A stretch of 64,000 nucleotides of DNA from Legionellaceae bacterium (GCA_018061965.1 JAGOTG010000011.1:24996-88995), one strand, 5' to 3'. Counted from the first letter of the stretch, positions 19,625 through 29,099 are shown. A program made the numbers and translations. The notes: generated by a model from the sequence alone, not told the origin.

Positions 19625-20755
19625 ATGACAGAATTGGTTGCAGAAAAAGTCAATCTTTTGAATTTTAATGAAGCACAGATGCGTGAATTTTTTCACACAT
19701 TGGGTGAGCAGCCTTATCGTGCGCGTCAAGTTCTGCAATGGATTCATCATTTTGGACAAACGGACTTTGCACAGATGTCGAATCTGAGCAAAGTCTTACG
19801 TAGCAAATTGATGGCGATGTCTGAGATTCGAGTTCCAGAAATTGTTTCAACCCAGGCATCGCAAGATGGTACGCATAAATGGTTATTAAAGCTTGCCTGT
19901 GGTAATTGCATTGAAACCGTATTTATTCCAGAAAAATCTCGCGGTACACTTTGTGTGTCTTCGCAAGTAGGGTGCGGATTGAATTGCACTTTTTGTTCAA
20001 CGGCCAAGCAAGGGTTCAATCGAAATTTGTCTACTGCTGAGATTATTGGTCAAGTATGGGTTGCAGTACGTACCTTGTCCCAGCTCAAAGGTGAGCATGA
20101 TAAGCGGATCACCAATGTGGTGATGATGGGGATGGGCGAACCTTTATTAAATTTTGATGCTGTTGTGACTGCCATGGATATTATGTTGGATGATTTTGCT
20201 TACGGCTTGGCAAAACGTCGAGTAACATTAAGCACCTCGGGCGTTATTCCCGAGATGATCCGTTTGCAAGAGCGTAGTCCAGTGGCATTAGCGGTTTCTT
20301 TACATGCACCCACTGATGCTTTGCGGGATGTGTTGGTTCCGATTAATAAAAAATATCCCTTGGCCCAATTGATGGCAGTTTGCCGGGATTATTTTAAAAA
20401 TGAACCGCGACGTGTGGTTACTTTTGAATACGTCATGCTTAAGGGCGTTAATGATCAGCCTGAGCATGCCAAAGAATTATGTAAATTATTAAAAGATGTG
20501 CCGGCCAAAGTGAATTTGATTCCTTTTAATCCTTTCCCAATGACAGAGTATGAATGCTCCGATACAGCAACGATTACGACGTTTCGGGATTACTTAATCA
20601 ACAAAGGGATTAATACCATCACGCGCAAAACACGGGGTGATGATATTGATGCGGCCTGTGGGCAGTTGGCGGGCGAGGTTAATGATCGCACGAGTCGCTC
20701 GCGTCGTTGGCAAAAATTGCATTTTCTTCCTTTAGAAACGGTTGAGTCTAGGTGA
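19625..20755 (+). CDS. rlmN: Dual-specificity RNA methyltransferase RlmN
   Basis: Radical SAM enzyme that makes 2-methyladenosine at A2503 of 23S rRNA and A37 of some tRNAs. 376 residues. The 4Fe-4S cysteines are C117, C121 and C124 (CGLNCTFC); MGMGEPLLN and the C-terminal [12 protein letters not shown] with the catalytic methyl-carrying Cys are present. Complete and of normal length. Confidence 0.96.
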   Translation: MTELVAEKVNLLNFNEAQMREFFHTLGEQPYRARQVLQWIHHFGQTDFAQMSNLSKVLRSKLMAMSEIRVPEIVSTQASQDGTHKWLLKLACGNCIETVFIPEKSRGTLCVSSQVGCGLNCTFCSTAKQGFNRNLSTAEIIGQVWVAVRTLSQLKGEHDKRITNVVMMGMGEPLLNFDAVVTAMDIMLDDFAYGLAKRRVTLSTSGVIPEMIRLQERSPVALAVSLHAPTDALRDVLVPINKKYPLAQLMAVCRDYFKNEPRRVVTFEYVMLKGVNDQPEHAKELCKLLKDVPAKVNLIPFNPFPMTEYECSDTATITTFRDYLINKGINTITRKTRGDDIDAACGQLAGEVNDRTSRSRRWQKLHFLPLETVESR

Positions 20756-20759
20756 TAGT

Positions 20760-21545
20760 ATGAAAGAAAGAGTCGTGGTGATTATTCCCACTTACAATGA
20801 GGCTCTGATCATTCGTGAAACTGTGCGTCAGGTGTTTGCCGCAACGAATGAATTAGAGGGTTTTTCAGTAGAAATTCTCATATTTGACAGCGCTTCTACG
20901 GATTCAACGCAAAGCATTATTCAAGAGTTGATCCCACAGTATTCAGGTAAATTGCATTTGCAGGTGGAGCCGAATAAAACCGGTTTGGGTTCTGCATATG
21001 CTCAAGCGATGAACTATGCTTTGTTGCATTTAAATGCAGATGTCGTCGTGGAGTTCGATGCTGATTTGTCGCATCAACCGCAATATTTGGCCCCTATGCT
21101 CGCATTATTAAAAACTTGTGATGTTGTCATGGGTAGTCGTTATTTGGCGGGAGGAAGTATTCCTGCTGATTGGGGGCTGCAACGGAAATTTTTGTCAGTT
21201 ATGGGTAATCAAGTCGCCCGTCTTACTTTGACACGCCGTTATCATGATTTGACTAGTGGCTTTCGTGCGACACGGCGTGAGATATTATGTACTGCGCTGC
21301 CAGCTCAATTTTATTCAAACCATTACGCGTATAAATTGCATCTATTATGGCTATTACACCAAAACAACGCACGCATCCTTGAGTTTCCTATTCACTTTGT
21401 GGATAGAGAGCAGGGAGAAAGTAAATTACCGGCTAATAGTATTAAAGATGCGTTGCGAGTGATTGCCAAATTACGCTATGTGACTGCAAAACAATTTTTT
21501 AAAAATCTCAGAGCACCTGTGCAATCTGGTAGTAATATGGAATAA
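20760..21545 (+). CDS. Polyprenyl-phosphate mannose synthase-like glycosyltransferase (GT2)
   Basis: GT-A enzyme, 261 residues from ATG 20760, preceded by AGGTGA. N-terminal VVVIIPTYNEA, metal-binding EFDADLSHQP, then SRYLAGGS and FVDREQGESKLP as in the DPM1/Ppm1 family. No transmembrane tail is visible, so it resembles the soluble DPM1 catalytic unit. It would supply a polyprenyl-phosphate sugar, which is the donor type that the neighbouring GT39 proteins use; the functional link is inference. Its end overlaps the convergent 21508 gene by 38 bp. Confidence 0.82.
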   Translation: MKERVVVIIPTYNEALIIRETVRQVFAATNELEGFSVEILIFDSASTDSTQSIIQELIPQYSGKLHLQVEPNKTGLGSAYAQAMNYALLHLNADVVVEFDADLSHQPQYLAPMLALLKTCDVVMGSRYLAGGSIPADWGLQRKFLSVMGNQVARLTLTRRYHDLTSGFRATRREILCTALPAQFYSNHYAYKLHLLWLLHQNNARILEFPIHFVDREQGESKLPANSIKDALRVIAKLRYVTAKQFFKNLRAPVQSGSNME

Positions 21546-22998
21546 GTTTTGCACCATGTGTTTGACTTTTCCCCCAAACACTCATAATGGGTGACAGCGG
21601 CTGCGTTGTAGTTTGAATCGAGTCACTGTTCAATGTGTTTTTTTCCTTGCTAATAAAAATAACGGTTTTCCCGTGTAAATCATTAGTATCCCACCATTCA
21701 AACATGAGTCCTCGTATACCAAACATGCCTGCATGATGTACTGGGAATGGCGGCAAATTAGGATGGGCCATCCATTGTTTGCGTTGATAAAAATTGAGTT
21801 CGCTCTCAATGCGATAAGTATCTAATGGAACAAATATGGGTTGGGTCTGCGAGGGGGGCTTGCTGAGGCTTGCTGCTACCTGATAAAAGCTTTGCGTCAA
21901 TTCTTGCCAGGAAATGGTGAGCACTGGGCTAAACAGCTTCTGGTTGACTAGAGCGGGTTGCCCGTAGGTCAAGCAGCCTAAAATGAGCACATAGCCGCAG
22001 ATAAGAGCGGGGCCAGTTCTGAGCCAATGTTGTAGAACAGTTCTCTGTTGATTCATTAAACAGGCTAACCAAGGCAAAACCGCAAGAAGGCTAGGTCCAA
22101 TCCAATCCAATTTGATGGCCCGAAAGCAACTGAATACAGCAAAAACCAGCAAAGGACTCACGGTGAATACTTGAATAAATTTTTTGGTAGAGACTGTCAA
22201 AATTGCATTATGCGATCTTTGAAATAATTTTGTGCACCCAATGATGCCCAAGGGGGTTAAAAATAGAATTAACACACCTAGTAATTGATGCAATGAAAAG
22301 TATAGTTTTCCTTGAAGACGTCGCGTACTTTGAAAAGAAAAAGACATCCAATCATGCATCGCATTCCAATAAATTACGGGTGAAAACAATACTAATATGA
22401 GCACTGCAGCAAAATAAGGTTCTTTACGTAGCAACCAAGCTCGTTGCTCGCGATTGAATATTAAAAAAAGCCCCGTTGTCATAATCAAAAGTGCTATGGA
22501 ATATTTGGCTACCAAACCTAGGCCGATACAGATTCCCGCGCCATACCAAGCCTGTGCTTTATGCTGACTCAAGGCCTGATACAGATAGTACAATGCGCCC
22601 GCCCAAGCTGCCATCAATGGCATATCTGGCGTTGTGACACAGGAGTTTAAGAAAAAAAAGGGGAGGATCGATAATAATAAAACTGAAAATTTCCCAGACC
22701 CTTTTTGGATGAGCTCAGTCCAGCGATACATAAAGTAGGCGCTAATTCCCCAACACAATAAGGCCGGGCACCGGACAGCAAATTCATTTTGTCCCAATAA
22801 CAGGGTGAATCCTTTAATGAGGACCGCCACCATGGGAGGATGATCTAGATATCCGAAATCGAGATGAGTCGAATAATTCCAATAATAAGCTTCTTCAGTA
22901 AGCAGATCATGATTACCAAGAAAGAATATACGCACACACAACGACACCCAGAAAATGGCTTGCACATAAAAAGAGAAACGGTGGGTAGCAGCCAACAT
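21508..22998 (-). CDS. Membrane glycosyltransferase, GT39/ArnT-like (tandem copy 2)
   Basis: 496 residues, about eleven transmembrane segments. First-loop signature EEAYYWNYSTHLDFGYLDHPPMVAV, typical of the ArnT-like branch. Very similar to the gene just upstream at 23001: the same FSFYVQAIFWVSLC start, ALLCWGI and LLSILPFFF segments. The ATG at 22998 is 2 bp after the stop of that gene, with AGGATG inside its last codons as ribosome site, so the two are translated together. It ends inside the convergent GT2 gene. Confidence 0.82.
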   Translation of the reverse strand: MLAATHRFSFYVQAIFWVSLCVRIFFLGNHDLLTEEAYYWNYSTHLDFGYLDHPPMVAVLIKGFTLLLGQNEFAVRCPALLCWGISAYFMYRWTELIQKGSGKFSVLLLSILPFFFLNSCVTTPDMPLMAAWAGALYYLYQALSQHKAQAWYGAGICIGLGLVAKYSIALLIMTTGLFLIFNREQRAWLLRKEPYFAAVLILVLFSPVIYWNAMHDWMSFSFQSTRRLQGKLYFSLHQLLGVLILFLTPLGIIGCTKLFQRSHNAILTVSTKKFIQVFTVSPLLVFAVFSCFRAIKLDWIGPSLLAVLPWLACLMNQQRTVLQHWLRTGPALICGYVLILGCLTYGQPALVNQKLFSPVLTISWQELTQSFYQVAASLSKPPSQTQPIFVPLDTYRIESELNFYQRKQWMAHPNLPPFPVHHAGMFGIRGLMFEWWDTNDLHGKTVIFISKEKNTLNSDSIQTTTQPLSPIMSVWGKSQTHGAKLIPYYYQIAQVL

Positions 22999-23000
22999 AT

Positions 23001-24464
23001 CTAAAGCATCCTAACAATTTGGTAATAATAGCGGACTGTATGGGATTCTTGGCCTTGGCTAACGCCCCATATGGATTGGATAGAAGACAATGGCTGTGTG
23101 GTAGAATTGAGGGTATCATTTTCAAGCCGATTTTTTACCGGACTAATCAGGACAACGGTTTTGCCATGTAAATCAGCAGGACTCGTCCAAAATCCAAACA
23201 TGAGCCCGCTTTGTACAACAGAATAAGGCTCGAGATTGGGTTGAGTTTTTCTTTGTTTGGTTTGATAAAAATTAAGCTCGCTGGCAATGCCATACAGATC
23301 TAATGGCATAAAGACAGGTTTTGATTTTTGAGTGCTATGTGAGGCAGCAACTTGATAGAGATCTTCTGTAAGCCGTTCCCAAGATACCATTTTGGTGAAC
23401 AGCATTTTGTTAAGGAACTCTGGTTGGCCGTAACTGATACAAAACATAATGAGTGTGTAAGTACCGATTAACAGAGGTGACATGTTGAGCCATTGGCGAA
23501 GCACATCAATTTTCTGATACATTAAATAGGATAGCCAGGGTAAAATTGCCAATAATCCTGGGCCAATCCAATTGAATTTGGTGCCATAAAAGCAGCTGTA
23601 CACAGTGTAAACCAGTAGCGGAACCAGCGTATATATTTGTAAAAACGTGATGGTCTGTGTGGGTAATGCTTTATTATCAGCGTGCTTAAATAACTTTCGT
23701 AAGCCTATGAGACCTATGGGGGTTAAAAACAGGATGAGCCAGCCTATGAGTTCCTGCAAAGAAAAGGAAAAGTGGGTTTGTAAGCGTCTTGTGCTCTGAA
23801 AAGCAAAAGACGCCCAATTATGGAGACTGTTCCAATACAGCACAGGGGAAAATAAAGTCAACGTGATAAGCGCAGCATAGTAAGGTTCTTTGCGGCGTAA
23901 CCATCTGCGTCGTTCTTCATTAGTTAAGACGAATATCCCGGTAGCGATGATGATCAGACCAATAGAATATTTAGCCAATAAGCCGAAACCTAGGCTGATA
24001 CCCACAGCATACCAAGCACGGGATTCCCGCAAGCACAATGCACGATACAGAAAATAGAGTCCTGCTGACCACGCTGCTAACATAGGCATATCCGGCGTGA
24101 TGATGCAGGAATCTACGAAAAAGAAGGGTAATATGGATAGTAATAAAATAGAAAATTGTCCGGAACCTTTTTGAATAATTTCGCACCATCGATACTGGAA
24201 AAAAGTCGCAATTCCCCAACATAATAAAGCGGGAAACCGCACAGCGAATTCATTGAGCCCAAATAATGTGGTGGATAATTTGATCAGGACTGCGACCAGG
24301 GGGGGATGATCGATATACCCAAAATCCAAGTGTACAGAATAATTCCAATAATAAGCTTCTTCAGCTTGAAGGTTATGATTGAAGAGAAAAAAAATGCGCA
24401 GACACAAAGATACCCAGAAAATGGCTTGCACATAAAAAGAGAAACGTTGCGGTTTGGTTTGCAT
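23001..24464 (-). CDS. Membrane glycosyltransferase, GT39/ArnT-like (tandem copy 1)
   Basis: 487 residues, about eleven transmembrane segments, first-loop EEAYYWNYSVHLDFGYIDHPPLVAV. Tandem paralogue of the 21508 gene. The largest differences are in the C-terminal periplasmic domain, so the pair may have different acceptors. The N-terminus MQTKPQRFSFYVQ has no clear Shine-Dalgarno before it. The upstream side faces the EVE-domain gene. Confidence 0.82.
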   Translation of the reverse strand: MQTKPQRFSFYVQAIFWVSLCLRIFFLFNHNLQAEEAYYWNYSVHLDFGYIDHPPLVAVLIKLSTTLFGLNEFAVRFPALLCWGIATFFQYRWCEIIQKGSGQFSILLLSILPFFFVDSCIITPDMPMLAAWSAGLYFLYRALCLRESRAWYAVGISLGFGLLAKYSIGLIIIATGIFVLTNEERRRWLRRKEPYYAALITLTLFSPVLYWNSLHNWASFAFQSTRRLQTHFSFSLQELIGWLILFLTPIGLIGLRKLFKHADNKALPTQTITFLQIYTLVPLLVYTVYSCFYGTKFNWIGPGLLAILPWLSYLMYQKIDVLRQWLNMSPLLIGTYTLIMFCISYGQPEFLNKMLFTKMVSWERLTEDLYQVAASHSTQKSKPVFMPLDLYGIASELNFYQTKQRKTQPNLEPYSVVQSGLMFGFWTSPADLHGKTVVLISPVKNRLENDTLNSTTQPLSSIQSIWGVSQGQESHTVRYYYQIVRML

Positions 24465-24598
24465 GGTTATGGTATGAAGGGATTGTGGAATTTATGGTGT
24501 GTATTATATGCTTTTATCCTAAAGAAAAGTAGGGTAGATGAAGGAATGCGCTATATAATGGCTTCAACTACTTTTTCTTGGTTAATATAGGTAAGATT

Positions 24599-25060
24599 AT
24601 GAAATATTGGTTAATGAAGTCTGAGCCATCTTGTTTTAGCATTGATGATTTAAGTCAGGCGCCCAAACAAACAACTTGTTGGGATGGTGTGCGTAACTAT
24701 CAGGCACGCAATTTTATGCGCGATGAGATGCGCGTTGGAGATCAGGTCTTTTTTTATCATTCAAATTGTCAACCACCGGGGATTGCTGGTATTGCAGAGG
24801 TGGTCCACGCTGCTTATCCTGATTTTACAGCATGGGATCCGGCCTCTGAGCACCCTGATATGAAGAGCACCCCAGATAAACCGCGTTGGTTTATGGTGGA
24901 TATTCAATTTCGTCAAAAATTCTCGCATTTGCTTGCTTTAGATGCATTGAAGCATTATCCAGAACTGAGTAAGATGCCCCTATTGCGCAAAGGAAATCGT
25001 TTGTCGGTTTTGCCGGTGAGTTCTGATGAGTGGGAGTTTATTGTGCAGCTGGCATGTTGA
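24599..25060 (+). CDS. EVE domain protein
   Basis: About 153 residues, a single EVE (PUA-like) domain: starts MKYWLMKSEP, then WDGVRNYQARNFMR, GDQVFFYHSN, GIAGIAEVV and WFMVDIQF. The family (including human THYN1) is thought to bind modified nucleobases in DNA or RNA. Start taken at ATG 24599, where the conserved domain begins. It ends 8 bp from the convergent carboxypeptidase gene. Confidence 0.88.
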   Translation: MKYWLMKSEPSCFSIDDLSQAPKQTTCWDGVRNYQARNFMRDEMRVGDQVFFYHSNCQPPGIAGIAEVVHAAYPDFTAWDPASEHPDMKSTPDKPRWFMVDIQFRQKFSHLLALDALKHYPELSKMPLLRKGNRLSVLPVSSDEWEFIVQLAC

Positions 25061-25068
25061 GAAAGCTA

Positions 25069-26304
25069 TCACTTTATGGGTGATTTTTTGTTGGATAATT
25101 TGGGGATTAATTTAACTAATGGCTCGATTAAATGTGCGCCGAAACGTTTACAATCCTGCTTAGTCCAATCTTCGCCAGTAATTAGTTCTTTATTCGGCAT
25201 TTCAAGCACCAATGACAAACAGTTGAGGTGTTCAGCAAAAAAAGTTTTTGCCATATTAAGATTGGGATGGCCAGGAAGATCGGGTGTATATTGGGATTCT
25301 TTTTGTAAATAGGGACTTACCGCGATATACGCATCCAAAAATTCACCCTCTATGCTCAGCATTTCAGGATTATATGCACAACCAAGGCCACGCCCATTTG
25401 GAAAAACATAGGGATGGGTTTCATCACCATGGATATCAAAAAAGGCAGAAACCCCTGTTTGTAACATCGCTTGTCGGACATAGAAAACTTCTGGGGCCGT
25501 ATCTTGATTGTTGAAGATATTCCACTGCCGATTTAAATCTTTCCCCGCTGCATTGGTACGCAAATTGCCATGATACGTGCCATCAGGGTTCATGTTGGGG
25601 ACAATATATAATACAGCACTATCTAATAACGCTGATAAATTCTCTCCTGATGCCAAACGCTCAATCAATCCTTCCACATACCATTCAGCCATGGTTTCGC
25701 CGGGATGTTGGCGTGCGATAACCCAAATGTTTTTTTTATCTGGCCCAGGGGCGCCGATGGTTAGTAATGTGATATCACGTCCTTCAACGGATTGGCCAAG
25801 GCTTGAAACAATTCCATTTGGAATTGTTTTGGCTTTCTCAATTAATTGTAGATGTCTTGCATAAGGATACGGTGGGAAGTAAGCGATTTGCATGCTAGGA
25901 CTGCTCAGTTTTCCACGAATAGTCAATATCCCTTCTTTTTGATCAAAGTTGGTGTCTAAACGAGACCACGTTTTTCCATCTGAAGAAGCGGTAGTCCTAT
26001 ATGCTACGGTATCATTCCATTTTGGATAGGAGGCTGCCCCCGCATTCTCAATGGCTAAAAAAAACGTTTCACCAGGCTTGCCGTTAATAACAAAATTGAA
26101 CCATTGATAATTGGTTGCACGATTATCAGGGCGAATTTTCAAACGAATGTTTTGTGAATTTTCGTCATTGATTACTTCGATATTACCACTATCTTCTGGA
26201 CTATTGATTCGCATATTTTCCTGGCTTGCTGAACATGTCGGGTTAGAAAAGGCTAAAAATGCGGTTAAAAGTACTGTTGTTGTGTGGTTTGCGATGTTAA
26301 TCAA
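25069..26304 (-). CDS. Secreted M14-family zinc carboxypeptidase
   Basis: 411 residues. An N-terminal signal peptide (TTVLLTAFLAFSNPTCSA) is followed by a beta-rich domain (about 30-145) and an M14 peptidase domain. Zinc ligands: ARQHPGETMAEW (His, Glu) and FFDIHGDE (His); the C-terminal LVLEMPNKE provides the catalytic Glu region. The N-terminal beta domain plus HPGE motif is the layout of the cytosolic-carboxypeptidase (CCP/AGBL) branch, but the signal peptide predicts export here. The start is a TTG at 26304; there is no ATG until after the signal peptide and an in-frame stop lies just upstream. Substrate unknown. Confidence 0.82.
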   Translation of the reverse strand: MINIANHTTTVLLTAFLAFSNPTCSASQENMRINSPEDSGNIEVINDENSQNIRLKIRPDNRATNYQWFNFVINGKPGETFFLAIENAGAASYPKWNDTVAYRTTASSDGKTWSRLDTNFDQKEGILTIRGKLSSPSMQIAYFPPYPYARHLQLIEKAKTIPNGIVSSLGQSVEGRDITLLTIGAPGPDKKNIWVIARQHPGETMAEWYVEGLIERLASGENLSALLDSAVLYIVPNMNPDGTYHGNLRTNAAGKDLNRQWNIFNNQDTAPEVFYVRQAMLQTGVSAFFDIHGDETHPYVFPNGRGLGCAYNPEMLSIEGEFLDAYIAVSPYLQKESQYTPDLPGHPNLNMAKTFFAEHLNCLSLVLEMPNKELITGEDWTKQDCKRFGAHLIEPLVKLIPKLSNKKSPIK

Positions 26305-26346
26305 AGCTCAATCTTATTAATTTCAAGGAGTAAGAAAATACTGGGT

Positions 26347-26434
26347 TGGCGGAGAGACAGGGATTCGAACCCTGGGAAGGTTGCCCTTCAACGGTTTTCA
26401 AGACCGCCGCAATCGACCACTCTGCCATCTCTCC
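26347..26434 (-). tRNA. tRNA-Ser (UGA)
   Basis: On the minus strand GGAGAGA pairs with TCTCTCC, the anticodon loop reads CTTGAAA (anticodon TGA), a long variable arm is present as in class II tRNA-Ser, and TTCGAAT lies in the T loop. Discriminator G and the CCA end are encoded. Confidence 0.96.
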
Positions 26435-26483
26435 GTTGCGGATTTTATAACAGAGCGCCAGTTCTTGTAAACACTTTTAGTAG

Positions 26484-27278
26484 CTATATTTCTTGCGATC
26501 GATCGAAAGGTTTTTTGGGTTTGCTATGGTAATTGTTTTGATACACGGTTAATGCGTCATTGGCCGCATCGTTTAAATGCAAAGCCAAGTCTGAATAATA
26601 GACGACGGCCAATGCTTCCTTAGCATGTGGCGCTTGTGGATAGGTTTTGAGGTAATAACTAGCGCGTTCTTCTGCGGCCACATACATTTTGCGGTTATAA
26701 TAGTAATAGGCAGCATTCAATTCGCGTTGTGCAAAGGAGTTGCGTAAAAAAATCATATGTTGCAAAGCATTGGGCTGGTACGGGCTATCAGGAAATTTTT
26801 GCACCAATGACGCAAAATCTGAATAAGCTTGCGATTGTGTACCGGGATCGCGCTTGGAAATATTCAAAGGGAGAATATTGGCAATCACCCCTCGTGTTTG
26901 ATTGAAATTAGCCAGTCCTTTCATATAATAAGCGTAATCAATAGCAGGAGACCGCGGATAAAGGTGAATAAACCGTTCTGCACTTGCTGCACAAGAAGCA
27001 TAATCTTCTTTTTTATAATAAGCATAAATCAAATCAATGCCCGCTTGCTCTGCTTTATCATTAAAAGGGTATAGTGTATCCAATGCTTCTAAACGTTTAA
27101 TGGCCTCAGTATATTGATGTTTGGTCAATTTCTGTTTGGCTTCAGTGTATATCTGTTGCGCGCTCATATCTTTATACGGGCTGTCATCGTCCTCATCCGA
27201 ATGTCCCCATAAATGTTTACAACCACTTAAAGGAAACAGAGAAAACACTATAACTAAGAGCAGGGCGATTCGTTTCAT
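26484..27278 (-). CDS. bamD: Outer-membrane assembly lipoprotein BamD
   Basis: Essential lipoprotein of the BAM complex that folds outer-membrane proteins. 264 residues. Lipoprotein signal with lipobox LSGC (Cys20), then TPR-type repeats: YTEAKQKLTKHQYTEAIKRL, a YPF motif and the conserved YAYYMKGLANF segment. Length slightly above E. coli BamD (245). It sits between tRNA-Ser and rdgC. Confidence 0.94.
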   Translation of the reverse strand: MKRIALLLVIVFSLFPLSGCKHLWGHSDEDDDSPYKDMSAQQIYTEAKQKLTKHQYTEAIKRLEALDTLYPFNDKAEQAGIDLIYAYYKKEDYASCAASAERFIHLYPRSPAIDYAYYMKGLANFNQTRGVIANILPLNISKRDPGTQSQAYSDFASLVQKFPDSPYQPNALQHMIFLRNSFAQRELNAAYYYYNRKMYVAAEERASYYLKTYPQAPHAKEALAVVYYSDLALHLNDAANDALTVYQNNYHSKPKKPFDRSQEI

Positions 27279-27291
27279 GTCGGTTTATCCA

Positions 27292-28221
27292 TTATGCGTC
27301 ACAAGCAACGGCTGCATGCGCACTATTTTTGGGCTGGGCAGATTGAGCAACCAGTTCAGCGGTTATGCTATTACATAAGCCCCGCAATTCTCCAGCTAAT
27401 AAAGTAATTCTGGCATCACGTTGCAGTTCCTCGCCGTCCATATCTGCGATCTGATGGAGTTCATCTTGCAGATAATCTAAACATTTAATCCGTTTCAGAC
27501 TTAAGGCTTGAGTCAACGTAAATTGAATTCGCTCATCCCATATTAAAGAAACCTCTGTTGCAGAAAATCCTTGTGCAAGAAGCGATTGAATTTCGTTAAG
27601 CTCACCTCCTTTACAGGCAAAGCGTTTTTTTTCATTATCCAGAGACGACAATATACAATCAGAAGCAAGTGAAAAATTGGGGGGCAAATCATTAGGGTGA
27701 TTGATCCAATCATTAAACCGCAATGCCAAATTGTCAGGAGATCCAACTGGATCGATCTGAATGTCTGGAATGGATTTGCGTAATAAAGCCAGTAATTGAG
27801 AAGCTTGATTGACACTGCTGGTATTGAGTATCAAGCGTTGTTCTACGGTATCAAACAGTGCATATAATTTTTTTTGTAGACAAAAAGCCTTGGGCAATAA
27901 TTCGAATTCAATATCTTCAGCCAAGTGAGCACGTTCGGAACGTTTGACGGCAAAGCCTCGTTCTGTTTCCAAGGCTTTGATTTTTTCAGTAAGATGTCGT
28001 TGAATGACGCTACGCGGTAGGATACGCTCTTCTTTTCCCAAACATACCATAATACAGCCAGCAACTTCGTGAATTAATTCTTGCTCAAAAGGTGGGATCC
28101 AACCAAACGTAAAACGCGCATGGGGTGGACAAGGTTTCAAATGCTCTTGTTCCATGGCCTGGATTTGGGAAAACATTTGTTTGGATTGATACGAATAAAC
28201 TAAGACATTATTAAACCACAT
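27292..28221 (-). CDS. rdgC: Recombination-associated protein RdgC
   Basis: Ring-shaped DNA-binding protein that limits RecA. 309 residues. Conserved family segments: MWFNNVLVYSY at the start, FGWIPPFE, KEERILPRSVIQRHL, ELLPKAF, ALLRKSIPD and the DNA-contact region WDERIQFTL with LSLKRIKCLD. Complete at normal length. 13 bp upstream of bamD in the same direction. Confidence 0.93.
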   Translation of the reverse strand: MWFNNVLVYSYQSKQMFSQIQAMEQEHLKPCPPHARFTFGWIPPFEQELIHEVAGCIMVCLGKEERILPRSVIQRHLTEKIKALETERGFAVKRSERAHLAEDIEFELLPKAFCLQKKLYALFDTVEQRLILNTSSVNQASQLLALLRKSIPDIQIDPVGSPDNLALRFNDWINHPNDLPPNFSLASDCILSSLDNEKKRFACKGGELNEIQSLLAQGFSATEVSLIWDERIQFTLTQALSLKRIKCLDYLQDELHQIADMDGEELQRDARITLLAGELRGLCNSITAELVAQSAQPKNSAHAAVACDA

Positions 28222-28323
28222 TTTATAACCTACGTGTCGCTGAATTCAAATGTGCATAGCATACTCTGAGATGCGTGGAATTAAAAGTATATCTGTAACA
28301 TCCCTGGGCAACCGCATCTTGTG

Positions 28324-28449
28324 CTGGATATTTGCATAGACCAACCAAGCGATCCGCACCGCCTTATTGGAGATCAATTATTCCATGGTGATTTTGAGCA
28401 ATCTACTGCGCCTAAGAAATATGAATTAGATGCCTTATCGGACATCTGA
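28324..28449 (+). pseudogene. 3' fragment of a paralogue of the 29243-29839 gene
   Basis: In one frame this reads SDPHRLIGDQLFHGDF followed by S-AP-K-E-LDALSDI and a stop. It aligns without gaps to the C-terminus of the minus-strand protein at 29243 (NDPHLIIGDKLSQGDF...P-K-E-D-LSQ), with about half of the residues identical over 32 positions. No start or transmembrane part is found upstream, so it is a decayed end of a duplicated gene in inverted orientation. The rest of 28222-28596 shows nothing recognisable. Confidence 0.7.
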
Positions 28450-28596
28450 TAAAAACTGGCAAGCCTGTTCTATAGGCATAATGGCGTACTTGACTCTCAA
28501 TACTCGTATACTACACTTAAGTTACACAACAATATGGTAACTGCCCACAGGATTAGGTGCTGGTTGATTAAATGCCTTTTTGAGGAAAAATGCATC

Positions 28597-29082
28597 ATGA
28601 ATGACGATGATAAAAAGATACAAAAAGATGATGAAGGTAACCTGATCAATGTAAAGACGAAGAAAAAAATAGACGCTGATGGTAACGAGCCTGATGATGA
28701 AGTGCCTCGTAAGGCGTCAGACAAAGCCGTCAACTCCCCCACGGATGTTATTACTAATGCATTGTATGGGATTCTTGAAGAGAATGAGGCAAAGGCAGAA
28801 GCAGCAGCAAGAGCAGCAGCAAAAGCAGCAGCAAAAGCAGCAGCAAAAGCAGCAGCAAAAGCAGCAGCAAAAGCAGCAGCAAAAGCAGCAGCAAAAGCAG
28901 AAAGAGGAGAAAATGCGGCTGCAGGCAAGCGACCTACGCTTGAACCAATCAGTAAAACATGTACACCTGGCAGGATTGGTGGAGGGAAACCGAGCGACAC
29001 GTCTGACGCAGCTCCTCCCAGTAGCAGCCCATGGACCCCATTCAGCACCAATCCTTTCAAGAAAAAGCCGGAACCCCACTGA
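28597..29082 (+). CDS. Low-complexity AAAK-repeat protein, unknown function
   Basis: 161 residues from ATG 28597 (MNDDDKKIQKDDEGN), with GAGG upstream. Three parts: an acidic/charged N-terminus (1-70), an Ala-Ala-Ala-Lys run (about residues 69-101) and a Pro/Ser/Gly-rich C-terminus ending PFKKKPEPH. No signal peptide or membrane segment. The run is coded by a 12-bp DNA repeat. A +1 frame is also open through the run, reading KQQQ, but lacks a natural start and end, so this frame is preferred. A hairpin terminator follows. The AAAK run should form a long basic helix. I do not recognise the family; an effector or nucleic-acid binder is possible but unsupported. Confidence 0.6.
   Translation: MNDDDKKIQKDDEGNLINVKTKKKIDADGNEPDDEVPRKASDKAVNSPTDVITNALYGILEENEAKAEAAARAAAKAAAKAAAKAAAKAAAKAAAKAAAKAERGENAAAGKRPTLEPISKTCTPGRIGGGKPSDTSDAAPPSSSPWTPFSTNPFKKKPEPH
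28800..28899 (+). repeat. 12-bp tandem repeat GCAGCAGCAAAA
   Basis: About eight near-identical copies of a 12-mer in the AAAK coding run. Copy-number change would shorten or lengthen the helix without a frameshift. Confidence 0.9.
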
Positions 29083-29099
29083 TTATTTCGAGCTTTGGT

